Positions 35,248 through 42,713 of a stretch of DNA of 42,713 bases are shown one piece after another. Numbering within the stretch: the stretch's first letter is position 1; every line of letters begins with the position of its first letter. The DNA comes from Streptococcus sanguinis SK355 (GTDB lineage: Bacteria; Bacillota; Bacilli; Lactobacillales; Streptococcaceae), in contig NZ_GL890993.1 in NCBI RefSeq assembly GCF_000212855.1, positions 2,317,931 through 2,360,643 on the forward strand, read 5' to 3'. The notes beneath the pieces are model-generated. The model made no database searches. It was not told the DNA's origin and was given only the letters and a program-made list of their open reading frames with translations. Position numbers and translations under genes: made by a program.

Positions 35248-37074
35248 ATGGAATTTTCAAAGAAAACACGTGAATTATCGATAAAAAAAATGCAGGAACG
35301 CACCCTGGACCTCCTGATTATTGGCGGAGGGATTACTGGTGCTGGGGTAGCCTTGCAAGCGGCAGCTAGTGGCCTGGAGACCGGTCTGATTGAAATGCAG
35401 GACTTTGCAGAAGGGACTTCTAGCCGTTCTACCAAATTGGTCCATGGTGGCCTTCGTTACCTCAAGCAATTCGACGTAGAGGTGGTCTCAGATACAGTTT
35501 CTGAGCGTGCTGTGGTTCAGCAAATTGCCCCTCATATTCCAAAACCAGATCCTATGCTGCTTCCTGTCTACGAAGAAGAGGGTGCTACTTTCAGCCTCTT
35601 CCGTCTCAAAGTGGCTATGGACCTCTACGACCTCTTGGCTGGTGTTAACAACACTCCTGCTGCCAACAAGGTCTTGAGCAAGGAAGAAGTCCTAGAACGA
35701 GAACCTGAACTCAAGAAGGAAGGCCTGGTCGGCGGCGGTGTCTATCTTGACTTCCGCAACAACGACGCGCGCCTCGTGATTGAAAATATCAAACGCGCCA
35801 ATCAAGACGGTGCCCTGATTGCCAACCATGTCAAGGCAGAAGGCTTCCTCTTTGATGAATCTGGAAAGATTACAGGCGTTGTTGCGCGTGACCTCTTGAC
35901 GGATGAAGTCTTTGAAATCAAGGCACGCCTAGTTATCAACACAACTGGACCTTGGAGCGATAAGGTACGCAATCTGTCAAATGATGGTAAGCAATACTCA
36001 CAAATGCGTCCAACCAAGGGTGTTCACTTGGTGGTTGACTCTAGCAAGATCAAGGTGTCTCAGCCAGTCTACTTTGACACAGGCTTGGGAGACGGCCGGA
36101 TGGTCTTTGTTCTTCCACGTGAAAATAAAACCTACTTTGGTACTACTGACACCGACTACACTGGCGACCTTGAGCATCCAAAAGTAACACAAGAAGATGT
36201 GGATTACCTCTTGGGCATTGTCAATAATCGCTTCCCAGAAGCAAACATCACGATTGACGATATCGAAAGCAGCTGGGCAGGTTTGCGTCCTCTGATCGCA
36301 GGAAACAGTGCTTCTGACTACAATGGCGGAAATAACGGTACCATCAGCGACGAAAGCTTTAACGCACTGATTGCGACTGTTGAGAGCTATTTAGCTAAAG
36401 AAAAATCTCGTGAGGATGTCGAGGCGGCTGTTACGCAACTCGAAAGCAGCACGTCTGAAAAACACTTGGATCCTTCTGCCGTGTCTCGTGGTTCCAGCTT
36501 AGAACGTGATAACAATGGCCTCTTGACCCTTGCTGGCGGTAAGATTACGGACTATCGTAAGATGGCGGAAGGCGCTATGGAGCGCGTGGTTGAAATCTTA
36601 AAAGCAGAATTCGACCGCAGCTTCAAGCTCATCAACTCGAAGACCTACCCTGTTTCAGGCGGAGAGCTCAATCCAGCAAATGTAGATTCCGAAATCGAAG
36701 CTTTTGCTCAACTCGGTGTCTCACGCGGCTTAGACAGCAAAGAAGCCTTCTATCTTGCAAACCTTTATGGTTCAAATGCTCCTAAAGTCTTTGCCCTCGC
36801 ACACAGCATCGAACAAGCACCAGGTCTCAGCCTGGCGGATACCTTGTCACTGCATTATGCTATGCGTAATGAATTAGCACTCAGCCCAGTTGACTTCTTG
36901 CTTCGCCGGACAAATCACATGCTCTTTATGCGGGATAGTTTAGATGCGATTGTAGAGCCTGTTCTGGACGAAATGGGACGATTCTACGACTGGACAGAAG
37001 CAGAAAAAACAGCTTATCGAAACGATGTTCAAGCTGCCCTTGCAAATAACGATTTAGAAGAATTAAAAAAATAG
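35248..37074 (+). CDS. glpO: Alpha-glycerophosphate oxidase
   Basis: FAD enzyme oxidising glycerol 3-phosphate to dihydroxyacetone phosphate, passing electrons to oxygen and making hydrogen peroxide. The FAD loop LLIIGGGITGAGVALQAA is near the start, and RSTKLVHGGLRYLKQ and the C-terminal glycerophosphate-oxidase helices are present. The ATG at 35248 (608 residues) is chosen over a GTG 9 bases earlier. The insert near residues 350-400 (SYLAKEKSREDVEAAV) is characteristic of GlpO rather than of respiratory GlpD. It follows glpK by 67 bases. Confidence 0.97.
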   Translation: MEFSKKTRELSIKKMQERTLDLLIIGGGITGAGVALQAAASGLETGLIEMQDFAEGTSSRSTKLVHGGLRYLKQFDVEVVSDTVSERAVVQQIAPHIPKPDPMLLPVYEEEGATFSLFRLKVAMDLYDLLAGVNNTPAANKVLSKEEVLEREPELKKEGLVGGGVYLDFRNNDARLVIENIKRANQDGALIANHVKAEGFLFDESGKITGVVARDLLTDEVFEIKARLVINTTGPWSDKVRNLSNDGKQYSQMRPTKGVHLVVDSSKIKVSQPVYFDTGLGDGRMVFVLPRENKTYFGTTDTDYTGDLEHPKVTQEDVDYLLGIVNNRFPEANITIDDIESSWAGLRPLIAGNSASDYNGGNNGTISDESFNALIATVESYLAKEKSREDVEAAVTQLESSTSEKHLDPSAVSRGSSLERDNNGLLTLAGGKITDYRKMAEGAMERVVEILKAEFDRSFKLINSKTYPVSGGELNPANVDSEIEAFAQLGVSRGLDSKEAFYLANLYGSNAPKVFALAHSIEQAPGLSLADTLSLHYAMRNELALSPVDFLLRRTNHMLFMRDSLDAIVEPVLDEMGRFYDWTEAEKTAYRNDVQAALANNDLEELKK

Positions 37075-37142
37075 AAAGTACGAGAAGAGGCGGTAGGCAA
37101 AACAACTGTCTGCCTCCCCTTCTTTTAAATGGAGTAACATAA

Positions 37143-37847
37143 ATGATGAAAGAAATATTTGGCGAATTTTTAGGAACACTGCTCTTGCTCCTTTTGGGAA
37201 ATGGCGTAGTTGCAGGTGTAGTTCTTCCCAAAACTAAGAGCCACAATTCAGGCTGGATTGTGATTACCATGGGATGGGGGATTGCCGTTGCCATCGCTGC
37301 TTTTGTATCTGGCAACCTTGGCCCAGCCCATCTGAATCCTGCCCTCACTATCGGAATAGCTCTAAAAGGTGATTTACCTTGGGCATCTGTTCTTCCTTAC
37401 ATCCTTGCTCAATTTGCAGGTGCTATGGTCGGACAGTTCCTCGTCTTCCTACAGTTCAAACCTCACTATCTAGCTGAAGAAAATCCGGCTAACGTTCTGG
37501 GTACATTCAGCACAGGACCAGCTATCAAAGATACCTTCTCTAACCTGATTAGTGAAATCCTTGGAACTTTTGTTCTTGTACTCACTATCTTCGCTCTTGG
37601 ACTTTATAAGCTGCAAGCAGGCATTGGTACTTTTGCAGTCGGAACGCTGATTGTCGGTATTGGTCTCTCACTTGGTGGAACAACAGGCTATGCCCTCAAC
37701 CCTGCTCGTGACTTAGGACCTCGCATCATGCACAGTCTTCTTCCTATTCCCAAAAAAGGAGATGGCGATTGGAGCTATGCTTGGATTCCGGTTGTCGGAC
37801 CAATCATTGGTGCCGTCCTTGCAGTCCTAGTCTTTGGCTTATTCTAA
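37143..37847 (+). CDS. glpF: Glycerol uptake facilitator GlpF
   Basis: Aquaglyceroporin for glycerol entry. The 234 residues form six membrane helices with two half-helices carrying the NPA motifs (HLNPALT near residue 62 and LNPARDLGPR near 186, where the second Asp marks glycerol channels). GGAG lies 8 bases before the first ATG. It ends at a strong terminator and completes the glycerol operon. Confidence 0.96.
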   Translation: MMKEIFGEFLGTLLLLLLGNGVVAGVVLPKTKSHNSGWIVITMGWGIAVAIAAFVSGNLGPAHLNPALTIGIALKGDLPWASVLPYILAQFAGAMVGQFLVFLQFKPHYLAEENPANVLGTFSTGPAIKDTFSNLISEILGTFVLVLTIFALGLYKLQAGIGTFAVGTLIVGIGLSLGGTTGYALNPARDLGPRIMHSLLPIPKKGDGDWSYAWIPVVGPIIGAVLAVLVFGLF

Positions 37848-37864
37848 TATAATTGATTACCATT

Positions 37865-37893
37865 AGAGAACACTTGACGAGTGTTCTCTTTTT
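37865..37893 (+). terminator. Terminator of glpKOF
   Basis: AGAGAACACT pairs perfectly with AGTGTTCTCT around a 5-base loop, followed by TTTTT. Confidence 0.92.
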
Positions 37894-37949
37894 GTGACTA
37901 ATTGATTAGGTGGAGACTAACATTTCGAACTTACTCTTCCAATTTGACA

Positions 37950-37995
37950 AAAGAAAAGACTTAGTTCTGTATTACAGAAAACTAAGTCCTTTTTT
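37950..37995. terminator. Terminator of rlmD (bidirectional)
   Basis: GACTTAGTT pairs with AACTAAGTC, with an inner CTGTA/TACAG pairing, flanked by T-rich runs on both strands. Confidence 0.88.
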
Positions 37996-38007
37996 AAAGC
38001 AATTTTA

Positions 38008-39399
38008 TCAACTTTTGTGAGTCCTTCCTGAACCCATACGAATACTGTCTTTCTTGGATAATTTCACCACTGCCTCGGTCCGAGCGGTATGCGGAAACAT
38101 ATCAACTGACTGGATGTAGTGGACATCGTAGACCCTACTGAGTTTGACCAAATCCCGAGCCAGAGTTGAGACATTACAAGAAACGTAGACCATCTTCTCA
38201 GGTGCATAGCGGACAATCGTCTCCAGCAGCTTATCGTCCAGACCTGTTCGAGGCGGATCGACAATCAAGGCATCCGCCCGATAGCCCTCAGCGTACCAGC
38301 GAGGAATAATCTCCTCTGCCGTCCCAGCCTCGTAGAGCGTATTGTCAAAGCCCATGCGTTTCGCATTGCGTTTAGCGTCTTCAATGGCCTCAGGGATGAT
38401 GTCCATGCCACGCAGAGACTTAACCTTTTTAGCAAAGGCAAAGCCGATGGTCCCCCCTCCGCAATAAGCATCAATCAAATGGTCTTCTTTCGTCACATCA
38501 AGCGCCTTAACCGCCTCCCCGTAGAGCACCTCTGTCTGCTCAGGATTGAGCTGATAGAAAGCCCGAGGCGACAGGGAGAACTCATAGTCCAGCACTCCTT
38601 CTTGGATAGCCTCTTCCCCCCAGATAATCTCTGTCTTATCCCCATAAATCTCACTGGACTTGCTTGTATGATAATTGACCGCCACTGTCTCCAGCTCTGG
38701 AAATTCAGCTACTAGATCTCGAACGACTGGAGAAAAGTCTAGCTTGCGCCCTGTCACAAAAATCATTTGCACCTGACCCGTCTTTCTGGCTCTGCGAATC
38801 ATGACCGTGCGTACTCCAGCTGTCTTTCTCTCATCATAGATAGGTAGCCTGTACTTGCCTAAAAGCCGAGCCACCTTATTGATGATCTGTTGCGTTACCT
38901 TGTCCTGAACCAGACAGTTTTTCAGTGAGACCAGATAGTGGGAATTCTGGGCATAGAGCCCCGCCTTGACCTCATCCTTGAACTTCCGAGTCTGAAACTG
39001 TAGCTTGGCCCGATAATAGAGCGGCTCCTGCATACCAATGGTCGGACGAATCTCATAGTTCTCATAGCCTGCTGGCGCAAATTTTTTCAAGGCCTGACGC
39101 AGCAAATCTTCCTTAAACTCCAACTGCTTGTCATAGTGGAGGTGCATGATTTGACAGCCCCCACACCTATCATAAATCTCACAAGGAGCTTCCACCCGAA
39201 ATTTTGACCGCTTGTTGATGGTCAAGAGCTTGGCCTCGATAAAATTACGCTGAACCTTGGTCACCTGACAGTAGACTTCCTCGCCTTTCAAAGCCCCTGG
39301 CACAAAGACCAGTGTTTTCTTATAAAATCCAATCCCTTCCCCATTAATCCCCATTTTCTTAATTTTCAAAGGGATTCTTTGCTTCACTTTCACATTCAT
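38008..39399 (-). CDS. rlmD: 23S rRNA (uracil-5-)-methyltransferase RlmD/RlmCD
   Basis: S-adenosylmethionine enzyme of the RumA family that methylates uracil in 23S rRNA. In 463 residues there is an N-terminal TRAM domain, an iron-sulfur Cys cluster ([10 protein letters not shown]), a SAM-binding [19 protein letters not shown] and the catalytic Cys in [13 protein letters not shown]. Streptococci carry two paralogues; which uracil this one modifies (or both, as RlmCD) is not clear. The ATG is only 6 bases downstream of a TATAAT box (39406-39411) with no ribosome-binding site, so the mRNA may be leaderless. Confidence 0.93.
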   Translation of the reverse strand: MNVKVKQRIPLKIKKMGINGEGIGFYKKTLVFVPGALKGEEVYCQVTKVQRNFIEAKLLTINKRSKFRVEAPCEIYDRCGGCQIMHLHYDKQLEFKEDLLRQALKKFAPAGYENYEIRPTIGMQEPLYYRAKLQFQTRKFKDEVKAGLYAQNSHYLVSLKNCLVQDKVTQQIINKVARLLGKYRLPIYDERKTAGVRTVMIRRARKTGQVQMIFVTGRKLDFSPVVRDLVAEFPELETVAVNYHTSKSSEIYGDKTEIIWGEEAIQEGVLDYEFSLSPRAFYQLNPEQTEVLYGEAVKALDVTKEDHLIDAYCGGGTIGFAFAKKVKSLRGMDIIPEAIEDAKRNAKRMGFDNTLYEAGTAEEIIPRWYAEGYRADALIVDPPRTGLDDKLLETIVRYAPEKMVYVSCNVSTLARDLVKLSRVYDVHYIQSVDMFPHTARTEAVVKLSKKDSIRMGSGRTHKS

Positions 39400-39405
39400 G
39401 CTTCT

Positions 39406-39448
39406 ATTATACCATGCCGCCTCGTATTAGTTGAGAATATGTTACAAT
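39406..39448. promoter_or_regulatory. Divergent promoters of rlmD and the phosphotransferase gene
   Basis: Minus strand: TGG-TATAAT with the -10 at 39406-39411. Plus strand: TGT-TACAAT with the -10 at 39443-39448. Both are extended -10 boxes and both lie 6 bases from the next ATG, so both transcripts would begin at or next to the start codon. Confidence 0.7.
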
Positions 39449-39454
39449 AAAAGT

Positions 39455-40231
39455 ATGAATACAGAAAAAATATCCCTCCCACTAGCACATTTCCCTGAGC
39501 AAATACGAACTTATCTAGAGGGGGCCAATTTTTACGACAGCTCCTCACATTCTGCAGCCAGTGTTTTCTATGCTGATACGGGCTATTATTTGAAAATCGA
39601 CCAAAAAGGCCAGTTAGCCCAAGAAGCCACACTTGCCAAATGGTTTGAGAAGCAAGGACTCGGTGTACCTGTCATTCACTACCTGACAGCAGATAAAGAC
39701 TACCTTCTGACTAAAGAAGCCGAGGGCAAGGACGCCCTAGCCTTTCTCCAACAGCCAGAAGAACTTTGCCAAACGATGGCTGTCACACTCAAAAAACTTC
39801 ACAGCCTCCAACCCCAGCATTTCCCAATCCAGCATAGCCTCCAACGCTATAAAGGACAAGCAGAGGAAAATTATCGGAAAGGCTGCTTTTATCAAAAAGC
39901 CTTGCTGCCTCAATTTCACATCTCAAGCCGTGAGGAAGCATACCAGCTTATCCAAGAGCAGGGAGACCTACTGACGTCAGACTCCTTGATTCACGGAGAT
40001 GCCTGCTTACCTAATTTCATTCTGAAAGACACAGACACCTTCTCCTGCTTTATTGATGTTGGCCTCGCCGGCCTTAGCGATCACCACATTGATCTTTACT
40101 GGGCAATCTGGTCTCTTACTTATAATTTATCTGAACCTAAATATGCAGAGCTATTTCTTGACTACTATGGCCGGAAGGATGTTGATACAGACAAACTGCG
40201 CTTGATAGCTGCCTTTGAAGCATTTGGCTAA
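39455..40231 (+). CDS. Aminoglycoside 3'-phosphotransferase-like kinase
   Basis: A 258-residue kinase of the APH family from the ATG at 39455. The Brenner-type motif [13 protein letters not shown] and the following [19 protein letters not shown] match APH(3') enzymes, including catalytic Asp and metal ligands. It is a distant, chromosome-embedded relative; without experiments it should not be taken as a resistance gene, and the substrate could be another sugar or antibiotic. No ribosome-binding site; likely leaderless. It overlaps the first bases of an alternative recX frame. Confidence 0.88.
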   Translation: MNTEKISLPLAHFPEQIRTYLEGANFYDSSSHSAASVFYADTGYYLKIDQKGQLAQEATLAKWFEKQGLGVPVIHYLTADKDYLLTKEAEGKDALAFLQQPEELCQTMAVTLKKLHSLQPQHFPIQHSLQRYKGQAEENYRKGCFYQKALLPQFHISSREEAYQLIQEQGDLLTSDSLIHGDACLPNFILKDTDTFSCFIDVGLAGLSDHHIDLYWAIWSLTYNLSEPKYAELFLDYYGRKDVDTDKLRLIAAFEAFG

Positions 40232-40257
40232 AAGAAAGGACTTTACCAAAATCCCCT

Positions 40258-41033
40258 ATGAAAATCACAAAAATCGAAAAGAAAAAAGACTCTACCTCTT
40301 GGAGTTGGACGACAGTGAAAAGCTTTATATCACAGAAGACACCATCGTTCGCTTCATGCTATCTAAAGGAATGGAAATCACAGAGCAGGAGCTATCAGAA
40401 ATTCAAGACTATGCCCAATTTTCCTATGGAAAAAATCTAGCCCTCTATCATCTTTCCTTCAAGCAAAGAACTGCCAAGGAAGTTAAAGACTACTTAACAC
40501 AGCACGACATCCAACCAGAAATCATCAGCCAAGTCTTGGACAATCTAAAAAAGGATAATTGGATTAATGATAGAAAATATGCTAACTCTTTTATCCAATC
40601 CAACCTTCTCACTGGTGACAAAGGCGCTTTTGTTCTCAAGCAAAAACTCAGTCAAAAAGGGATTTCTAGCACTATCATAGAGGAAGAGTTGAGCCAGTTT
40701 GATTTTACTGAATTAACAGACAAGGTTGCCGAAAAGCTGCTCAAAAAACACCAAGGAAAACTGCCCAGCAAAGCCTTACAAGATAAAATTCTTCAATCAA
40801 TGATAAACAAAGGTTTTTCATACAGCCAGGCCAAAACCGCCTATCAACATTTGGAAATCGAAGAGGACCAAGAAAATCAGCAAGAGCTACTCTATAAAGA
40901 GTTAGACAAGCAGTACCGCAAGTACTCAAAAAAGTATGACGGTTATGACTTAAAACAGCGTCTGACCCACGCTCTAGCACGCAAAGGCTATGATTTCTCC
41001 GACATCGCTAGCGCCCTGAGAGAATATCTTTAA
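40258..41033 (+). CDS. recX: Recombination regulator RecX, apparent frameshift near codon 10
   Basis: Inhibits or modulates RecA. The usual streptococcal N-terminus [10 protein letters not shown] is encoded from the ATG at 40258, but the continuation [20 protein letters not shown] is one frame off. A run of six A (about 40282-40287) would need seven for an unbroken reading of 258 residues. The same frame can be read from a TTG at 40215, giving an altered N-terminus, but no ribosome-binding site precedes it. The AAA AAA G sequence could also allow -1 slippage. The body of the protein (three-helix repeats, ending [11 protein letters not shown]) is intact. Either the gene is broken at the very start or its translation is unusual. 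Confidence 0.85.
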
Positions 41034-41070
41034 GATTTCCAATGAAAACTTATGCATTTCTATGAAAATA

Positions 41071-41079
41071 TGTTACAAT
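41071..41079 (+). promoter_or_regulatory. Extended -10 promoter of ntdP
   Basis: TGT-TACAAT 41 bases before the ATG, the same octamer context as at 39441-39448. No clear -35 box. Confidence 0.55.
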
Positions 41080-41119
41080 ATAGAAGATGAACTTATAAAT
41101 TGTAGAAAGTTGGTAAGTT

Positions 41120-41653
41120 ATGAAACTTCCAAAAGAAGGCGACTTTATTACAATTCAAAGTTATAAGCATGATGGGAATCTTCACCGCACCTGGCGAGAT
41201 ACCATGGTACTAAAGACAACAGAAAACGCCATTATTGGCGTTAATGACCACACACTGGTAACAGAAAGTGATGGCCGACGTTGGGTAACACGTGAACCTG
41301 CCATTGTCTATTTTCATAAAAAATACTGGTTTAATATCATTGCCATGATTCGCGACAATGGAACTTCATACTACTGCAACCTAGCCAGTCCATACTATCT
41401 GGATAATGAAGCTCTAAAATACATTGACTATGATTTAGACGTCAAAGTCTTTGCTGATGGTGAAAAACGCCTGTTGGATGTAGAAGAATATGAACGCCAC
41501 AAAAAGCAGATGCACTATTCTGATGATTTGGATTTCATTCTCAAAGAAAATGTCAAAATCCTAGTTGATTGGATTAACAACGGAAGAGGTCCATTTTCAG
41601 ATGCTTATGTCAATATTTGGTACAAACGTTATGTTGAACTAAAGAATCGATAA
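41120..41653 (+). CDS. ntdP: Nucleoside tri-/diphosphate phosphatase (DUF402, UPF0374)
   Basis: A 177-residue member of the DUF402 family (UPF0374), described as metal-dependent nucleoside tri- and diphosphatases. The barrel core ([22 protein letters not shown]) and the acidic segment [16 protein letters not shown], the likely metal site, are present. It has its own promoter after recX and a terminator after it. Confidence 0.88.
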   Translation: MKLPKEGDFITIQSYKHDGNLHRTWRDTMVLKTTENAIIGVNDHTLVTESDGRRWVTREPAIVYFHKKYWFNIIAMIRDNGTSYYCNLASPYYLDNEALKYIDYDLDVKVFADGEKRLLDVEEYERHKKQMHYSDDLDFILKENVKILVDWINNGRGPFSDAYVNIWYKRYVELKNR

Positions 41654-41660
41654 AGTTGTC

Positions 41661-41682
41661 AAAGAGCGCAAGCTCTTTTTCT
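41661..41682 (+). terminator. Terminator of ntdP
   Basis: AAAGAGC pairs with GCTCTTT around GCAA and is followed by T-rich sequence. Confidence 0.85.
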
Positions 41683-41779
41683 TTTGTCTAATTCAGACCT
41701 GACAGAAGTCAAATTCTTGCAATCTCAAGCATTTTCGGGTATCATATAAGAAAATCCAGACTGTAAGAAAGGAGTCTCT

Positions 41780-42097
41780 ATGGCATTTACAAATACTCTT
41801 GGCCGATATGCCAGCTTTGGCATCATGACGAGCCTCCCTGAAGAAATTGTCGACTCATTCTGGTATATCATTGATAACAATCTTAAAGGGGTATTTGAAC
41901 TTCGCCCAGTCCTCAAGTTCGAAATCATCAATCGACAAGGAAGAGTATCTCTACGATTCTCACAAAAAAACTTCAACACCATTATTTCATTTGATTTAAA
42001 CTATCAATTTGACCCTTTCTTTCCTAGAAAAGTCTACATCGTTGATAACAAGGGCAAAGAAACCATTATGCTATCTGATGAATACTCTTTGATGTAG
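41780..42097 (+). CDS. DUF960 family protein
   Basis: A small soluble protein of 105 residues (FTNTLGRYASFGIMTSLPEE at the start) matching the DUF960 (staygreen-like) family of Gram-positive bacteria; the function is unknown. AAAGGAG precedes the ATG. It is followed by a terminator. Confidence 0.82.
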   Translation: MAFTNTLGRYASFGIMTSLPEEIVDSFWYIIDNNLKGVFELRPVLKFEIINRQGRVSLRFSQKNFNTIISFDLNYQFDPFFPRKVYIVDNKGKETIMLSDEYSLM

Positions 42098-42120
42098 TAA
42101 ATCAAACTCAGCACATATAA

Positions 42121-42163
42121 AAACCTCTGAAGGCAACAAACACTGCTATCAGAGATTTTTTAT
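42121..42163 (+). terminator. Terminator of the DUF960 gene
   Basis: CTCTGA pairs with TCAGAG around an 18-base loop, followed by ATTTTTT. Beyond it, 42164-42423 shows no gene or structure I can support. Confidence 0.7.
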
Positions 42164-42423
42164 CTTTAATATTATTCATCCCAAATGGAAAGTATATTAT
42201 AGCAGTAAGATACATACAAAACTCCCGGAACACTAGTCTTTAAAAAAATCTAAACCCGATTAAATAATCAAAACCCTTACTTTCAAATAGGATTATATAA
42301 AGAAACAAGACCAGTAGTTCTAAAAGATTGTATTGCTTATTAAATCCGACTATAACTAAGGAGTCTTAAAAACAACATAAGTTAGCTAAGTCATAGATAC
42401 TGAATACACAGTTTTCTTGAAAA

Positions 42424-42454
42424 ACAAAAAAAGATAGATCAGTATATCTATCTT
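42424..42454 (-). terminator. Terminator of the tRNA pair
   Basis: On the minus strand AAGATAGAT pairs perfectly with ATCTATCTT around 6 bases, followed by a run of T. Confidence 0.9.
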
Positions 42455-42467
42455 CTATGTTATCTAG

Positions 42468-42541
42468 TCGGGAAGACAGGATTCGAACCTGCGACACCTT
42501 GGTCCCAAACCAAGTACTCTACCAAGCTGAGCTACTTCCCG
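42468..42541 (-). tRNA. tRNA-Pro (anticodon TGG)
   Basis: Acceptor stem CGGGAAG/CTTCCCG with discriminator A, D-loop with AGCTC, anticodon loop TTTGGGA holding TGG, and T-loop GTTCGAAT. No encoded CCA. Confidence 0.97.
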
Positions 42542-42587
42542 ATATTTAAACAATCTAAAAACGGAGCCCTAAGACTTCGCTTCCAAA

Positions 42588-42661
42588 TGCACCCTAGAGG
42601 AGTCGAACCTCTAACCGCCTGATTCGTAGTCAGGTACTCTATCCAGTTGAGCTAAGGGTGC
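42588..42661 (-). tRNA. tRNA-Arg (anticodon ACG)
   Basis: Acceptor stem GCACCCT/AGGGTGC with discriminator A, anticodon loop CTACGAA holding ACG (read as ICG), T-loop GTTCGACT. It is transcribed ahead of tRNA-Pro. Confidence 0.97.
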
Positions 42662-42681
42662 TCACTATTCATATTAAATTA

Positions 42682-42709
42682 ATTATAGCAAAACTTAAGA
42701 AAAAATCAA
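42682..42709 (-). promoter_or_regulatory. Promoter of the tRNA-Arg/tRNA-Pro unit
   Basis: On the minus strand TTGATT (42704-42709) and TATAAT (42682-42687) are 16 bases apart, 20 bases before tRNA-Arg. Confidence 0.8.
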
Positions 42710-42713
42710 ACAA

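Noticed and set aside
38008..39399. RNA methyltransferase as macrolide resistance determinant
   Set aside because: Motifs are of the uracil-5 RumA family, not of the Erm adenine family.
42164..42423. Possible small gene or RNA between the DUF960 gene and the tRNAs
   Set aside because: AT-rich, with short frames lacking ribosome-binding sites and no clear structure.

Overview
The window reads as a stretch of chromosome from an oral Streptococcus of the sanguinis/gordonii/mitis type. The evidence is gene content and order: relP-relR-relS, greA-mltG-two acetyltransferases-murC-SNF2 helicase, der-nitroreductase-dnaI-dnaB-nrdR, gnd-ritR with the pneumococcal RitR signature (Asn53, Cys128), glpK-glpO-glpF, and a streptococcal RecX. 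The species cannot be fixed from this sequence alone.

Layout. From 102 to 31833 every protein gene is on the minus strand. The right end (102-2647) is the alarmone synthetase/two-component operon relPRS. It is followed by greA and mltG (2801-4891), two paralogous acetyltransferases and murC (4975-7348), a murC-linked protein of unknown function (7629-8288), a SWIM/SNF2 helicase (8343-11444), der, and the replication-initiation block nitroreductase-dnaI-dnaB-nrdR (12925-16169). A glucose/maltose-type PTS permease with a phosphatase-like EEP protein (16339-19364) carries a good promoter and two cre sites. gnd-ritR follows (19651-21774).

Accessory DNA flanks valS. On its downstream side (21885-25193) lie two decayed gene fragments, an intact HerA-family ATPase and a DUF4297-like nuclease gene split by a frameshift; this looks like a HerA-nuclease anti-phage module whose nuclease is broken or switched off. 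On its upstream side an AT-rich gene for a membrane protein (27953-28990) sits between an acetyltransferase gene and valS, inside an operon headed by a T-box riboswitch (leader about 29638-29926). Further left on the minus strand are DUF1912, a DUF438/hemerythrin/PAS protein and a DUF1858 protein (29958-31833), a likely redox or nitrosative-stress operon.

From 32087 to 37847 the plus strand carries an Mga-like regulator and the glycerol genes glpK-glpO-glpF. Glycerol enters through GlpF, is phosphorylated by GlpK (which keeps the HPr target His232) and is oxidised by GlpO with release of hydrogen peroxide. rlmD (minus) and an aminoglycoside-phosphotransferase-like gene (plus) diverge from a tiny intergenic region in which both start codons lie only 6 bases from a -10 box, suggesting leaderless mRNAs. 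recX follows with an apparent single-base frameshift in an A run, then ntdP and a DUF960 protein. The window ends with tRNA-Arg(ACG) and tRNA-Pro(TGG) on the minus strand.

Two independent genes (the nuclease and recX) carry single-base frameshifts. Either these are real indels, or the assembly contains indel errors; raw reads would decide. No CRISPR array, insertion sequence or replication origin was seen.
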